In this document: piece after piece, positions 1 to 8,743 of the stretch
Layout: each line of letters begins with the position of its first letter
Position numbering within the stretch: the stretch's first letter is position 1
DNA from: Natronincola peptidivorans
GTDB taxonomy: Bacteria > Bacillota > Clostridia > Peptostreptococcales > Natronincolaceae
Direction: 5' to 3'
Assembly: GCF_900111615.1 (NCBI RefSeq)
Contig: NZ_FOHU01000001.1
Location: forward strand, 454,611 to 518,610
DNA length: 64,000 nucleotides
Position numbers and translations under genes: made by a program
The notes under the pieces: generated by a model
What the model was told of the DNA's origin: nothing
The model's database searches: none
The model's input: the letters and a program-made list of their open reading frames with translations, nothing else

Positions 1-119
1 ATACTTTCTTCTGCAATTTTATAAGCCACTTTACCCAACCTGCATGCTCCTGCAGTATGAGAACTAGATGGTCCAATCATATTAGGTCCTAAAATTTCAA
101 ACATGCTATAATCCTTCAC
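1..119 (-). CDS. sdaAB: L-serine dehydratase, beta subunit (5' end only)
   Basis: Only the first 39 codons are in the window; the gene continues past position 1. The frame starts at GTG (117-119), 9 bases after a GGAGG. The N-terminus reads [20 protein letters not shown], which carries the GPSSSHTAG motif typical of the beta chain of iron-sulfur L-serine dehydratase, the enzyme that deaminates serine to pyruvate through 2-aminoacrylate. ridA lies immediately upstream on the same strand, separated by a terminator. Family assignment is secure from the motif; whether an alpha subunit follows cannot be seen. Confidence 0.85.
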   Translation of the reverse strand, partial: MKDYSMFEILGPNMIGPSSSHTAGACRLGKVAYKIAEES

Positions 120-191
120 ATCAACTACCTCCTTTTTTTCTTACTCTACATTAGATGAATTCCTATCATGTAGTATTCATTTTCAAAAACC

Positions 192-230
192 AAAAAAATA
201 GTGGTCATATATCTATACCACTATTTTTTT
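192..230 (-). terminator. Intrinsic terminator after ridA
   Basis: A perfect hairpin (stem AAAAAAATAGTGGT) closes ridA on the minus strand and ends in seven T. It is symmetrical enough to work in both directions. It separates ridA from the downstream serine dehydratase gene. Confidence 0.8.
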
Positions 231-244
231 ATATAATTCAAAAA

Positions 245-625
245 TTATTCAGCAACCGCAATTGCATCTATTTCTACACCAACGTCTTTTGGCAGTCTTG
301 CCACTTCAATACAAGCTCTAGCAGGCTTATGATGGCTAAAATAAGTAGCATATACTTCATTAATGCTAGCAAAGTCATTCATATCCTTAATATATACTGT
401 TGTTTTTACAACATTATTAAAGTCAAGTCCTGCTTCTTCTAAAATAGCCTTTAGATTCTCTAGTACTTGTTTTGTTTGATCTTGGATATCACCCTCTATA
501 ATTTCCATTGTATCTGGATTCATAGGTATTTGGCCAGAAATAAACAAGAAATCATTTGCCTGTATTGCTTGGGAATATGGACCAATAGCTGCAGGTGCCT
601 TTGATGTATTAATTACCTTTTTCAT
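245..625 (-). CDS. ridA: RidA family reactive enamine/imine deaminase
   Basis: A 126-residue protein of standard RidA (YjgF/YER057c/UK114) length. It has the family start ([12 protein letters not shown]) and the C-terminal [12 protein letters not shown] segment holding the conserved arginine that binds the substrate carboxylate. RidA hydrolyses 2-aminoacrylate and related enamines left by PLP or serine/threonine dehydratases, protecting PLP enzymes. A strong RBS (AGGAGG) sits 6 bases before ATG. It lies 26 bases downstream of a YheO-type regulator and just upstream of serine dehydratase, whose reaction makes exactly this toxic intermediate; that functional pairing is inference from position. 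Confidence 0.93.
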   Translation of the reverse strand: MKKVINTSKAPAAIGPYSQAIQANDFLFISGQIPMNPDTMEIIEGDIQDQTKQVLENLKAILEEAGLDFNNVVKTTVYIKDMNDFASINEVYATYFSHHKPARACIEVARLPKDVGVEIDAIAVAE

Positions 626-651
626 AAAAATTCCTCCTAAGCAGTATTTAT

Positions 652-1299
652 TTATCCGTTAACTCTAATTTCGTCAAGATAATTATAGATGGTATATCTT
701 GATACACAAAGAATTTTGGCAACATAATCAATTGCCCCCTTGATTAGAAAAGCTCCTTGTTCATCTAGTCTTTTTACTATGTTTACCTTTTCTTCTTTGT
801 TCATGTAAGAAACTGGTTTTCCAAAATTTTCTAATGTCTCTGATACAATATTTATTAAAACATCGTTTACATTATTATTTGGAACGTCTCCTAAGCTTAC
901 TTCTTCTTTTGTCTCTGTTTTTAGATATTCCTCTAATGATTTTTGTGCTACTACAAACTCTGAAATGTCATTATTGATACATATACAACCTATTATTTCA
1001 TCATTTTCATCTCGAATAAACATAGTAGATGATTTTAATACTCTGCCATCTGAACTCTTATTCCTATAATTTAGTATGTTATCGGCGTCATTTCCTTTTC
1101 GAATAGCTTCGATTCCCACATCTAGCATAGTGCTGCCTATTGATCTGCCTGTTACATGTCCATTATAGATTGCTACAATAGACTTTTTCGAATTCTTCAG
1201 TTCGTGTAAAACAACTTCACAATTTTTCCCAAAAGTTTTTGATATCCCTTCCACTATGGGAAGCATGCTTTTTAAAATAGGATGTAAATTTTTATCCAT
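652..1299 (-). CDS. YheO-type PAS/HTH transcriptional regulator
   Basis: 215 residues. The N-terminal half matches the YheO-like PAS domain family ([37 protein letters not shown]). The C-terminal part is a DauR-type helix-turn-helix ([22 protein letters not shown]). Members are DNA-binding regulators often beside RidA or amino-acid catabolic genes; ligands are mostly unknown. RBS AAGGAGGGGGAG precedes ATG. It starts 22 bases after the leuS stop and is followed closely by ridA, so it may be read through from leuS and may control ridA and serine dehydratase; that target is inferred. Confidence 0.85.
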   Translation of the reverse strand: MDKNLHPILKSMLPIVEGISKTFGKNCEVVLHELKNSKKSIVAIYNGHVTGRSIGSTMLDVGIEAIRKGNDADNILNYRNKSSDGRVLKSSTMFIRDENDEIIGCICINNDISEFVVAQKSLEEYLKTETKEEVSLGDVPNNNVNDVLINIVSETLENFGKPVSYMNKEEKVNIVKRLDEQGAFLIKGAIDYVAKILCVSRYTIYNYLDEIRVNG

Positions 1300-1321
1300 A
1301 ATCTCCCCCTCCTTTTTTACA

Positions 1322-3790
1322 CTACTTTACAACAATATTTACAAGCTTTTTAGGTACCGCTATTACTTTTTTTATCTCTTTGCCTTCAATAAACTGCTTA
1401 ATTTTATCATTTTCTACTGCTATTGCTTCCATATCTTCCTTTGATGTATTGGCAGGTATCATTATTTTTTCTTTAACTTTCCCATTGATCTGTATTACTA
1501 TTTCATCTTCTTCTTTTACAATAGCTCGCTCATCATATTTAGGCCACGCTGCTGAATATAAGCTATCTTTATGCCCAATCTTTTCCCATAGCTCCTCAGT
1601 AAAGTGGGGAGCAAAAGGTGCTAATAATAGGATTGTTGATTCTATCCCTTGCTTTAATAAAGCATTATTAATGTTATTTTTTCCAATTTCTTTGTATTTA
1701 TATAAATCATTTACTAGCTCCATAATACCACTAACAGCCGTGTTAAAGTTAAATCTTCCTTCTATATCTTCTGTAACTCTTTTTATAGTTTTATGGATCA
1801 TATATTGAAGGTCTTTATCCTCTTTGGTAAGGGGTTTAGGTACCTCCTTTAGCATATCATTGTTTATCGTTTCTTCAACCAGGCGCCATACACGATTTAA
1901 AAATCTTGAACAACCTTCTACTCCTTGATCACTCCACTCTAGATCTCTTTCTGGAGGTGCAGCAAATAATACAAATAACCTTGCAGTGTCCGCTCCATAC
2001 TTATTAATGATTTCTTCAGGACTGACAGTGTTGCCTTTTGATTTAGACATCTTAGCTCCATCTTTTAGGACCATTCCTTGTGTCAGTAAATTTTGAAAGG
2101 GTTCATCTACATCTAAAAAATTGAGATCCTTCAGCACTTTGGTAAAAAATCTAGAGTATAATAGGTGTAGAATCGCATGCTCTACTCCACCAATATATTG
2201 ATCAACTTGCATCCAATAATTTACCGAATCTTTTCCAAAGGGTAACTGCTCATTATTGACGTCAGTATATCTTAAGAAATACCAGGATGAGTCAACAAAA
2301 GTATCCATTGTATCGGTTTCTCTTTTAGCTTTTTTACCACAAGTGGGACAATCTGTATAAATAAAGGACTCACTGGTGGTTAAAGGAGAAAGACCTGCTC
2401 CCGTAAACTCAACATCTAATGGAAGTACTACTGGTAGATTTTCTTCTCTTACTGGCACGATTCCACAGGTATCACAGTAGACTATCGGAATAGGAGTTCC
2501 CCAGTATCTTTGTCTAGACAATAGCCAATCTCTTAAGCGATAGCTGACTGTTTTCTTACCACTTTTATGTTTCTCAAGTAGATCACATATTTTATTAAAA
2601 GCTTCATGACAGTCTAATCCATCAAAATCACCTGAATTGATCATCACACCATCTTCAACATAAGCTTCAGTTCTAACTTTAAAATCCACGCTTTCATTTT
2701 CTGGCTTGATGACTGGCAACACTTCAATATTGTATTTATTAGCAAAGTCTAAGTCTCTTTGATCATGTGCTGGTACCGCCATAATGGCCCCTGTACCATA
2801 ATCCACTAAGACATAGTTAGCAATATATATGGGTATTTTTTTGCCTGTTAAAGGGTGAATACAGTAACGCCCAATAAATAATCCCTCTTTTTCAGCATCA
2901 GTTGAAGTTCTCTCAATATCAGACATATGTTGTAATTCTTTTACAAAGTTATTTACAGGTTCTTGGTATTCTGTCCCTTTGATTAATTCATCTACGTAGG
3001 GATGCTCAGGTGCTACTACCATATATGTGGCTCCGTATACTGTATCTGGTCGAGTAGTAAAAACTTTCAAGGTATGAGGGAAGTCTTCAATAGGAAAATC
3101 AATCTCAGCTCCCGTACTTTTCCCTATCCAATTTTCCTGCATTATTTTTACCTTATTTGGCCATCCTTCTAGTAATTTTATATCTTCTAAAAGTTTCTCT
3201 GCGTATTCAGTTATTTTAAAATACCATTGGTTCAACATTTTTTTCCCTACATTGTTATCGCATCTTTCACATTTTCCATTGATAACTTGTTCATTGGCAA
3301 GTACTGTTTCACAGGAAGGACACCAGTTTACTCTAGATTCTTTTTTATAAGCTAAGCCTTTATGATATAGTTGTAGAAAAATCCATTGAGTCCATTTATA
3401 ATAATCCTGATTACAAGTGGCTACTTCACGATTCCAATCGTAACTCAGTCCTAAAGCATTTAGCTGCTCCTTCATATCTTTAATGTTTTCCTCTGTCCAT
3501 ATATCAGGATCTATTTTGTTTTTGATAGCAGCATTTTCTGCTGGAAGCCCAAAAGCGTCCCATCCCATTGGATGTAGGACATTAAAGCCTCTCATTTTTT
3601 TATATCTAGCTACAACATCTCCTATGGCATAATTTCTTACATGTCCCATATGTATTTTCCCAGAAGGATATGGGAACATTTCTAAAACATAGTATTTAGG
3701 TTTATCTTCATCATATACTGAAAATATCTCCTTTTCCATCCACTGCTGTTGCCATTTTGCTTCAATTTTTTTAAAATCATAAACAGTCAT
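1322..3790 (-). CDS. leuS: Leucyl-tRNA synthetase
   Basis: 822 residues, normal for a bacterial LeuRS. The class I HIGH signature appears as HMGH at residues 47-50 and the KMSKS loop near residue 580; between them lies the CP1 editing domain with the threonine-rich TTRPDT segment, and a zinc-type CPSC/CERC cluster near residues 157-177. It charges tRNA-Leu with leucine in the cytoplasm. Expression is set by a T-box leader upstream that reads uncharged tRNA-Leu. RBS GGAGG precedes ATG. The gene closes the obgE-nadD-yqeK-rsfS gene order typical of Firmicutes. Confidence 0.98.
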   Translation of the reverse strand: MTVYDFKKIEAKWQQQWMEKEIFSVYDEDKPKYYVLEMFPYPSGKIHMGHVRNYAIGDVVARYKKMRGFNVLHPMGWDAFGLPAENAAIKNKIDPDIWTEENIKDMKEQLNALGLSYDWNREVATCNQDYYKWTQWIFLQLYHKGLAYKKESRVNWCPSCETVLANEQVINGKCERCDNNVGKKMLNQWYFKITEYAEKLLEDIKLLEGWPNKVKIMQENWIGKSTGAEIDFPIEDFPHTLKVFTTRPDTVYGATYMVVAPEHPYVDELIKGTEYQEPVNNFVKELQHMSDIERTSTDAEKEGLFIGRYCIHPLTGKKIPIYIANYVLVDYGTGAIMAVPAHDQRDLDFANKYNIEVLPVIKPENESVDFKVRTEAYVEDGVMINSGDFDGLDCHEAFNKICDLLEKHKSGKKTVSYRLRDWLLSRQRYWGTPIPIVYCDTCGIVPVREENLPVVLPLDVEFTGAGLSPLTTSESFIYTDCPTCGKKAKRETDTMDTFVDSSWYFLRYTDVNNEQLPFGKDSVNYWMQVDQYIGGVEHAILHLLYSRFFTKVLKDLNFLDVDEPFQNLLTQGMVLKDGAKMSKSKGNTVSPEEIINKYGADTARLFVLFAAPPERDLEWSDQGVEGCSRFLNRVWRLVEETINNDMLKEVPKPLTKEDKDLQYMIHKTIKRVTEDIEGRFNFNTAVSGIMELVNDLYKYKEIGKNNINNALLKQGIESTILLLAPFAPHFTEELWEKIGHKDSLYSAAWPKYDERAIVKEEDEIVIQINGKVKEKIMIPANTSKEDMEAIAVENDKIKQFIEGKEIKKVIAVPKKLVNIVVK

Positions 3791-3827
3791 ATCTTTTTTC
3801 CTCCTTGTTTGGTCTTAAAATTATTCT

Positions 3828-4060
3828 GAAAAAACAAAAACTTTCATGTCTCCTTAGGGACGGATCTACATCCGCGGTACCACCCTAATTGACAGAAAGT
3901 CCTCTTCTTTGGTTTTTAAAGGATCCCATCCTCAATAGTATAGTATCAATATAAGGCAAGTTCAACGGTATGCTTTGTTGATTTACACCTACCATCAACT
4001 CTCTAAAAAAGCATATTGACGTTTACTACTCCTCAACTATTATTAAACAATGCAGTTTAA
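3828..4060 (-). promoter_or_regulatory. T-box leader (riboswitch) of leuS
   Basis: The minus strand carries the T-box core AGGGTGGTACCGCGG (3872-3886), inside a region that can fold either as antiterminator or as a terminator (ACTTTC...TTAGGG pairing with CCCTAA...GAAAGT, 3840-3900) followed by a T-rich tract at 3828-3839. Upstream is a stem I region with the usual AGAGAG and GATGGT elements. The likely specifier is CTT (Leu) at 3958-3960 within GAACTTGCC, matching the downstream leuS. When tRNA-Leu is uncharged it binds and allows read-through. The exact 5' end is not determined. Confidence 0.93.
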
Positions 4061-4096
4061 TTACTTAAAAAATAAAAATTTATATATAATAGTATA

Positions 4097-4465
4097 TTAT
4101 ATATTGTTTTCAATTATTTTGTCAATATTTAAAATTGTTGCATCCTTCCAGATTCCTTCAATATTGTAGAACTCTCTTTCTTCTTTTTGAAACACATGAA
4201 TAACAAGGTCGCCATAATCCAACAATATCCATGTCCCTGTGTCATACCCTTCTTTATGCAAAATGCTTATATCTTCAGAATTCAGCTTATCCTGTATTTC
4301 ATCAGCGATTGCTTTTGTTTGTCTTACTGAAGATGCACTAGTGATAACAAAATAGTCACATAATGTAGATACATTTTTTAGATCTAATACGGTTGTATCC
4401 TGCCCTAATTTGTCATCAATATACTTTACTATTTTATTAACCGATGTCAGTATTGTATTTTCCAT
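4097..4465 (-). CDS. rsfS: Ribosomal silencing factor RsfS
   Basis: 122 residues, matching RsfS/Iojap proteins (KNVSTLCDYFVITSASSVRQ, HVFQKEEREFYNIEGIW). RsfS binds L14 on the 50S subunit and blocks joining with 30S when nutrients are short. RBS AAGGAGG lies before ATG. In most Firmicutes it directly follows yqeK or lytR; here a membrane exchanger gene sits between the LCP gene and rsfS. The leuS T-box follows its stop. Confidence 0.95.
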   Translation of the reverse strand: MENTILTSVNKIVKYIDDKLGQDTTVLDLKNVSTLCDYFVITSASSVRQTKAIADEIQDKLNSEDISILHKEGYDTGTWILLDYGDLVIHVFQKEEREFYNIEGIWKDATILNIDKIIENNI

Positions 4466-4490
4466 TTAGTTCCTCCTTATTTTAGTTTAT

Positions 4491-5492
4491 TCATATAAAT
4501 AATTTTGCTAGTACTCCTAAATATACTACATAGATTAAAAATATACTAAACCCTATACCTCGACTTATTATTCTTTTAAATAATCCTCCTAAAACAAGGA
4601 TAAGCATCATTACTAATGCTACCGGTATATCTAAGTATAAAGCTTGAGGGACATTGTAAATAGTCGCACCTAACATAATATTTTGATAACTAATTACAAT
4701 TCCTTTTCCTCCGATCTTAGAGGATACACCAAGAACCATAGCGATATTAAGAATATTGGCACCTAAAATATTACCTATAGATATTTCTTTATGACCTTTT
4801 ATAGCAGATGTTATAGCTGTTGTGAGCTCAGGTAAAGACGTCCCTAATGCAATTAATGTTAAACTTATTACTTGCTCCGGTACCCCTACATATTTAGCAA
4901 TAGCGACACCATTATTTACAAGCAGTCTGGCTCCTATGGTAATAAATAGGGCTCCCAATATAAATTTACTAATATATAGTTTGATGCTATTTCTATCTTT
5001 TTTAGTTAACAAATATTTTTCAACACTATTTTTCCCATTATTTCTAAATTCAAAGATATTCATTGTAATGTATAATAAAAATAATAGGATAAATAAGTTT
5101 CCTTCCCATGGTGTTATGATTCTATCCTTTGTTAAAAATAATAACACAACTCCACAGATAAGCATAAAAAAGCCCTTCATTGCAAACTTATTAATATTAA
5201 TTTTGATAGGAGACAATAAGGCAGATAACCCTAGGATTAGACCTAAATTGCAAATTATTGAGCCCACAATATTTCCTATTGCAACATCATAGTACTCTTG
5301 ATACGTGGCTATTGAAGAAACTACCAATTCAGGTAGAGTTGTTGCTACACTTACAATAGTAGCACCAATTACTACATTAGGTAGTCCTGTTATTTTTGCT
5401 ACCCATACGGCTGATTCAACAAACCAATCTCCACCTTTAATAATAATATAAACGCCTAAAAGAAAAAGTATAAATACACTCAGATTTTCCAT
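4491..5492 (-). CDS. CaCA-type calcium/sodium antiporter (YrbG-like)
   Basis: 333 residues of mostly hydrophobic sequence with about ten membrane segments. The two inverted alpha repeats of the Ca2+/cation antiporter superfamily are clear: TTLPELVVS...GNIVGSIICN in the N-terminal half and TSLPELTTA...GNILGANILN in the C-terminal half, both with the ion-coordinating Glu/Asn residues. It probably exports Ca2+ in exchange for Na+ or H+. A GGGGGG RBS precedes ATG. Its position between the LCP gene and rsfS breaks an otherwise conserved gene order. A 9-bp inverted repeat lies 28 bases upstream of its start. Confidence 0.9.
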   Translation of the reverse strand: MENLSVFILFLLGVYIIIKGGDWFVESAVWVAKITGLPNVVIGATIVSVATTLPELVVSSIATYQEYYDVAIGNIVGSIICNLGLILGLSALLSPIKININKFAMKGFFMLICGVVLLFLTKDRIITPWEGNLFILLFLLYITMNIFEFRNNGKNSVEKYLLTKKDRNSIKLYISKFILGALFITIGARLLVNNGVAIAKYVGVPEQVISLTLIALGTSLPELTTAITSAIKGHKEISIGNILGANILNIAMVLGVSSKIGGKGIVISYQNIMLGATIYNVPQALYLDIPVALVMMLILVLGGLFKRIISRGIGFSIFLIYVVYLGVLAKLFI

Positions 5493-5519
5493 AGTGTCCC
5501 CCCTAATATCCAGCTAGAT

Positions 5520-5544
5520 ATTGTTATGTCAAAGGCATAACAAT
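5520..5544. repeat. Perfect 9-bp inverted repeat upstream of the CaCA exchanger
   Basis: Arms ATTGTTATG and CATAACAAT flank a 7-base spacer. The site lies between the exchanger's start and the LCP gene and could be an operator or a leader hairpin. No regulator is known for it. Confidence 0.5.
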
Positions 5545-5636
5545 AATTAAATAGATAAATATACATCGTTATAATATATTTATATTCTTAAAATATATGT
5601 CAATTTCTAGCTTGGAAACAGGTTTTAGTTGAAATA

Positions 5637-6782
5637 TCAAAATTCCAAATCTCTTCCAATTATGATTGTGATATTTGATGTACTTGCTTCATCCTCTCGT
5701 TCTATTAACTTTTTTATACTTAAAAGTTTGCTAATTTTTTTTGCATCTTTTTTATGCTTACTCTCATACTCTATAAATGACTGCTGTAAATTGTTTACTT
5801 CATAGTTTCCTATTTCTGAGACTGCTATGCTGTGATCCTCTAGCTTTTCAGCAACTCTAGCTGCAACTCCATTAACACCGCATCCATTCAGCACTTCTAT
5901 TTTAATATTTGTTGCTAATGCCTTAGATGGATTAAGGTACTGCTTCTTAACATTAGCTATATCTTCATCCTCTACGATATAATAAGAGATACCATGAATC
6001 ATTTTAGAAGAACCAGGTATGGTTACTCTTAATAGCTCATTAGGCTTTGATATAAAACCTTTATATGCTAAATAAAGTATATTTCCTTTGGAAATGTTAG
6101 TATCTACGTTGTTTAAAAAGGTTTTTGCTATAGTTGGTGCTCTGAGTAAATTCGTAGGTGATATTATTTCTTCTACCAATGCATTAACAAATTGCTGTTG
6201 GGCTGCTATTCTGCCCAAGTCTTGATTAGGATATCCACTTCTAAATCTCAGAAAATGTAAGGCTTCAGTACCCTTAAGTGTTTGTGTTCCCTTGTTAATA
6301 TCAATGACTAGTGGCGGGTTGGCATATGGATCTTTATATTTCATATCTATTGGTACATTCAGCTCTATTCCCCCTAATGTATCTACTAGTTCTTCTACGG
6401 CTTTATAGCTTATTTTTGTGTAATAATGTATTGGCATTTTGAATAATTCTTCAACTGTATCTATTAGTAATTCTGTCTCTCCATATGCGTGAGCATGATT
6501 AATTTTATCAAGAGATTTTCTTCCAGGTATTATAACTCTTGTATCTCTTGGAATAGATATTAGAACAGGATGACCTCCATTATGATCAACGCTGAAAAGC
6601 ATAATAGAATCAGCTCTCGTTCCTTTTCCATTAGATGTCTCTAGTCCATCAATTCCAAATATTAATATGTTTGTTCTGTCCCTAGAATTATTTTCATTGT
6701 TCATACTCAATATTCCTATTATAGACATTATCATTATAGGTATGATAAATATACCAAATAGATTTATCCTTCGCTTTTTCAT
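5637..6782 (-). CDS. LytR-CpsA-Psr (LCP) family protein with LytR_C domain
   Basis: 381 residues: a short basic N-terminus and one membrane segment (about 9-24), then the LCP catalytic domain with IPRDTRV and HFLRFRSG motifs holding the arginines and aspartates that bind the polyprenyl pyrophosphate donor. A C-terminal LytR_C domain (IKIEVLNGCGVNG...) follows at about 295-360. LCP enzymes attach anionic glycopolymers such as teichoic acids to peptidoglycan on the outer face of the membrane. Placement after yqeK is typical of Firmicutes. Confidence 0.93.
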   Translation of the reverse strand: MKKRRINLFGIFIIPIMIMSIIGILSMNNENNSRDRTNILIFGIDGLETSNGKGTRADSIMLFSVDHNGGHPVLISIPRDTRVIIPGRKSLDKINHAHAYGETELLIDTVEELFKMPIHYYTKISYKAVEELVDTLGGIELNVPIDMKYKDPYANPPLVIDINKGTQTLKGTEALHFLRFRSGYPNQDLGRIAAQQQFVNALVEEIISPTNLLRAPTIAKTFLNNVDTNISKGNILYLAYKGFISKPNELLRVTIPGSSKMIHGISYYIVEDEDIANVKKQYLNPSKALATNIKIEVLNGCGVNGVAARVAEKLEDHSIAVSEIGNYEVNNLQQSFIEYESKHKKDAKKISKLLSIKKLIEREDEASTSNITIIIGRDLEF

Positions 6783-6811
6783 CTCCCACCTCTAAAGAAA
6801 ATTTTTCTTGT

Positions 6812-7390
6812 TTATCTTTGTTTTTTTAACAGCATTTCGTTTCTTGCATGCAATGTGTTGGGATGCAAAGGTTTGTTTATGCTTACAACATAAACAATTG
6901 TATTGTCTAGCGCTTGCAATACAGCTTTGTCTAAGTCTATATCAGCAATTTTTCTTAACTCCTCTACACCTGGATAATTTCTACCTTCTTCTATAAAATC
7001 GGATAAATATATTATTTTTTCGAGAGTACTCATTTTTTCTCTTCCAGTGGTGTGATTTTCTATAGCATTTAAAATATTTTCATCATCAATACCAAACTCT
7101 TGTTTAGCAATTATAGCAGCAACCTTTCCATGTAACAGTTCATGCGTTTCTAGCATAATACTGTCTACAGATAATTGGTGTTTAGCCACACAATCCATTA
7201 ATTGTTGACGAGTATAACCTTTTGCAAAATCATGTAGTAATGCAGCTATGGTAGCGTCGTATTGATTTACTCCATACTTATCCGCTAAATATACAGATGC
7301 TTTTACAACTCCCATGGTATGTATATATCTCTTAGGATTCACTGCTCCTTTTAATCGTTCTTGTATAATAGCTATTAATTCGTCCTTCAT
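6812..7390 (-). CDS. yqeK: HD-domain protein YqeK (Ap4A hydrolase, symmetrical type)
   Basis: About 192 residues with an HD phosphohydrolase domain: RYIHTMGV, LLHDFAKG (the HD pair), HELLHGKVAA and NAIENHTTG. YqeK proteins in Firmicutes split diadenosine tetraphosphate into two ADP. I placed the start at ATG 7390 because AGGAG lies 8 bases before it; a TTG at 7426 overlapping the nadD stop is possible but has a poor RBS and gives an atypical extension. It follows nadD, as usual. Confidence 0.92.
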   Translation of the reverse strand: MKDELIAIIQERLKGAVNPKRYIHTMGVVKASVYLADKYGVNQYDATIAALLHDFAKGYTRQQLMDCVAKHQLSVDSIMLETHELLHGKVAAIIAKQEFGIDDENILNAIENHTTGREKMSTLEKIIYLSDFIEEGRNYPGVEELRKIADIDLDKAVLQALDNTIVYVVSINKPLHPNTLHARNEMLLKKQR

Positions 7391-7422
7391 TGCATACACT
7401 CCTGTAGACATTTTTTGTATTA

Positions 7423-8079
7423 TCAACTCTCATATAATTTGTTGCTTTTAATATATGCTTCAACACTCTCAGAAACCAAATATTTAATTGATTTCCCTCT
7501 TTTAATTCGTTCCCTTATATCGCTTGAAGATATCTCTAATATAGGGATCGGCATTTTAATAATCTCTGCATTATATTCCCTACTGTAAAATTGGATTTTT
7601 TCCTGAAACCCCTTATTATTAAATCCAATCCTTGTCACAACAACAATCTTAATCATATTGAATAACGCAACATAATTTTTCCATGTCTCTATTTCCATAA
7701 ACGCATCGGTGCCAATAATAAAATATAATTCTACGTTTTCACCATATTTATCTAGCATATTGTATATTGTATCGACAGTATAAGAAAGGCCGGTTCTATT
7801 TATCTCTATTTCTGATAATACAAATCCTGGATTGTTCTTTATAGCTAATGAAGTCATGGATAATCTATGATAACTAGAAGTAACCTTTTGCTGGTCCTTA
7901 TGGGGAGGATTGCCAGTAGGTATATAAAATATCTTATCTAGATTCAACTGTTCTAAAGCTGTTTCTCCAATAAATAAATGACCAATATGTATAGGGTCAA
8001 ATGTTCCTCCTACGATCCCATATTTTTTATCTCCAGAGTCCCTTTTATTAGGTTTATTACTTATTTCTATGTTATACAT
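7423..8079 (-). CDS. nadD: Nicotinate-nucleotide adenylyltransferase
   Basis: About 218 residues from the chosen ATG at 8079, which has AAGGAAGG seven bases before it; an upstream in-frame ATG at 8163 would add 28 unconserved residues. The nucleotidyltransferase signature GGTFDPIHIGHL and the C-terminal ISSSDIRERIKRG are clear. NadD adenylates nicotinate mononucleotide to deamido-NAD in NAD synthesis. It is flanked by yhbY and yqeK, the standard Firmicutes order. Confidence 0.95.
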   Translation of the reverse strand: MYNIEISNKPNKRDSGDKKYGIVGGTFDPIHIGHLFIGETALEQLNLDKIFYIPTGNPPHKDQQKVTSSYHRLSMTSLAIKNNPGFVLSEIEINRTGLSYTVDTIYNMLDKYGENVELYFIIGTDAFMEIETWKNYVALFNMIKIVVVTRIGFNNKGFQEKIQFYSREYNAEIIKMPIPILEISSSDIRERIKRGKSIKYLVSESVEAYIKSNKLYES

Positions 8080-8187
8080 TAGATTTCCTTCCTTTGGTAT
8101 TGCTATCGTGATACATAGCTCTACATAATTTTTCATTAATTCTAAAATGTGCACATTCTTCATTGCGTCATTGCTAGTAAAATGTAT

Positions 8188-8218
8188 AAGACACCTTTAC
8201 TTTATGTATAGGTGTCTT
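8188..8218 (-). terminator. Possible terminator hairpin after yhbY
   Basis: Stem AAGACACCT/AGGTGTCTT with a 13-base loop lies just past the yhbY stop. The following T-content is modest, so termination may be partial, which would fit read-through into nadD. Confidence 0.45.
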
Positions 8219-8224
8219 TGTCTA

Positions 8225-8521
8225 TTAATTTTTTGGTAACTGTATCTTAGGGTTATTTTTTGATGGTCTGTAGATAGTAAATTTGTTTCCTATAGCCTGA
8301 ACGAACTCTGCATTTAAAGTAGCGGTTACTTCGCTAGCTGTTTCTTTTGTATCTAATAGACTACTATCTAAGATGTTTATTTTAACAATTTCCCTAGCCT
8401 CAAGTGCATCGTCTAATTGTTGTATGAAATTGTCCGTAATACCTGCTTTACCAATTTGAGTAATTGGCTTTATGTTATGGGCTATCCCCTTAAGATATGT
8501 TCTTTGCTTTCCTGTCAACAT
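8225..8521 (-). CDS. yhbY: CRM-domain RNA-binding protein YhbY
   Basis: 98 residues covering a single CRM domain: LTGKQRTYLKG, IGKAGIT (the conserved GxxG loop type) and the C-terminal GNKFTIYR. YhbY binds 50S precursors and helps ribosome assembly. It sits between obgE and nadD, as in many Firmicutes, and starts 17 bases after the small cysteine protein. Confidence 0.93.
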   Translation of the reverse strand: MLTGKQRTYLKGIAHNIKPITQIGKAGITDNFIQQLDDALEAREIVKINILDSSLLDTKETASEVTATLNAEFVQAIGNKFTIYRPSKNNPKIQLPKN

Positions 8522-8537
8522 TGAAAAACTCCTTTAT

Positions 8538-8720
8538 TTATATTTCTACTTCTTTTCTTAGCTTTCTTCTATGTAACTCATACTCCTTAACGCCTTTTTT
8601 CCAACCTGTTCTTATTTTTTCACTAATAGTGGGTTGTTCATTAAGCACAAAGTCATTTTTGGCAATACAATAAAAATATTTTGTATTCAATTTGCAATTT
8701 TCACAATGTATACAATTCAT
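8538..8720 (-). CDS. Small cysteine-containing protein, function unknown
   Basis: 60 residues. The N-terminus has a CxxCxxC pattern (MNCIHCENC) and one more cysteine near residue 18, suggesting a small metal site; the C-terminal half is basic and probably helical. I do not recognise a named family. It fits neatly between obgE and yhbY (23 and 16 bases), which argues for a real gene, but its RBS is weak (only a G-rich GGGGG 12 bases upstream). Confidence 0.65.
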   Translation of the reverse strand: MNCIHCENCKLNTKYFYCIAKNDFVLNEQPTISEKIRTGWKKGVKEYELHRRKLRKEVEI

Positions 8721-8743
8721 GATGATCTATAAACCCCCATCCC

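Noticed and set aside
7423..8163. Longer nadD start at 8163
   Set aside because: Adds 28 residues with no NadD similarity, while ATG 8079 has a strong RBS.
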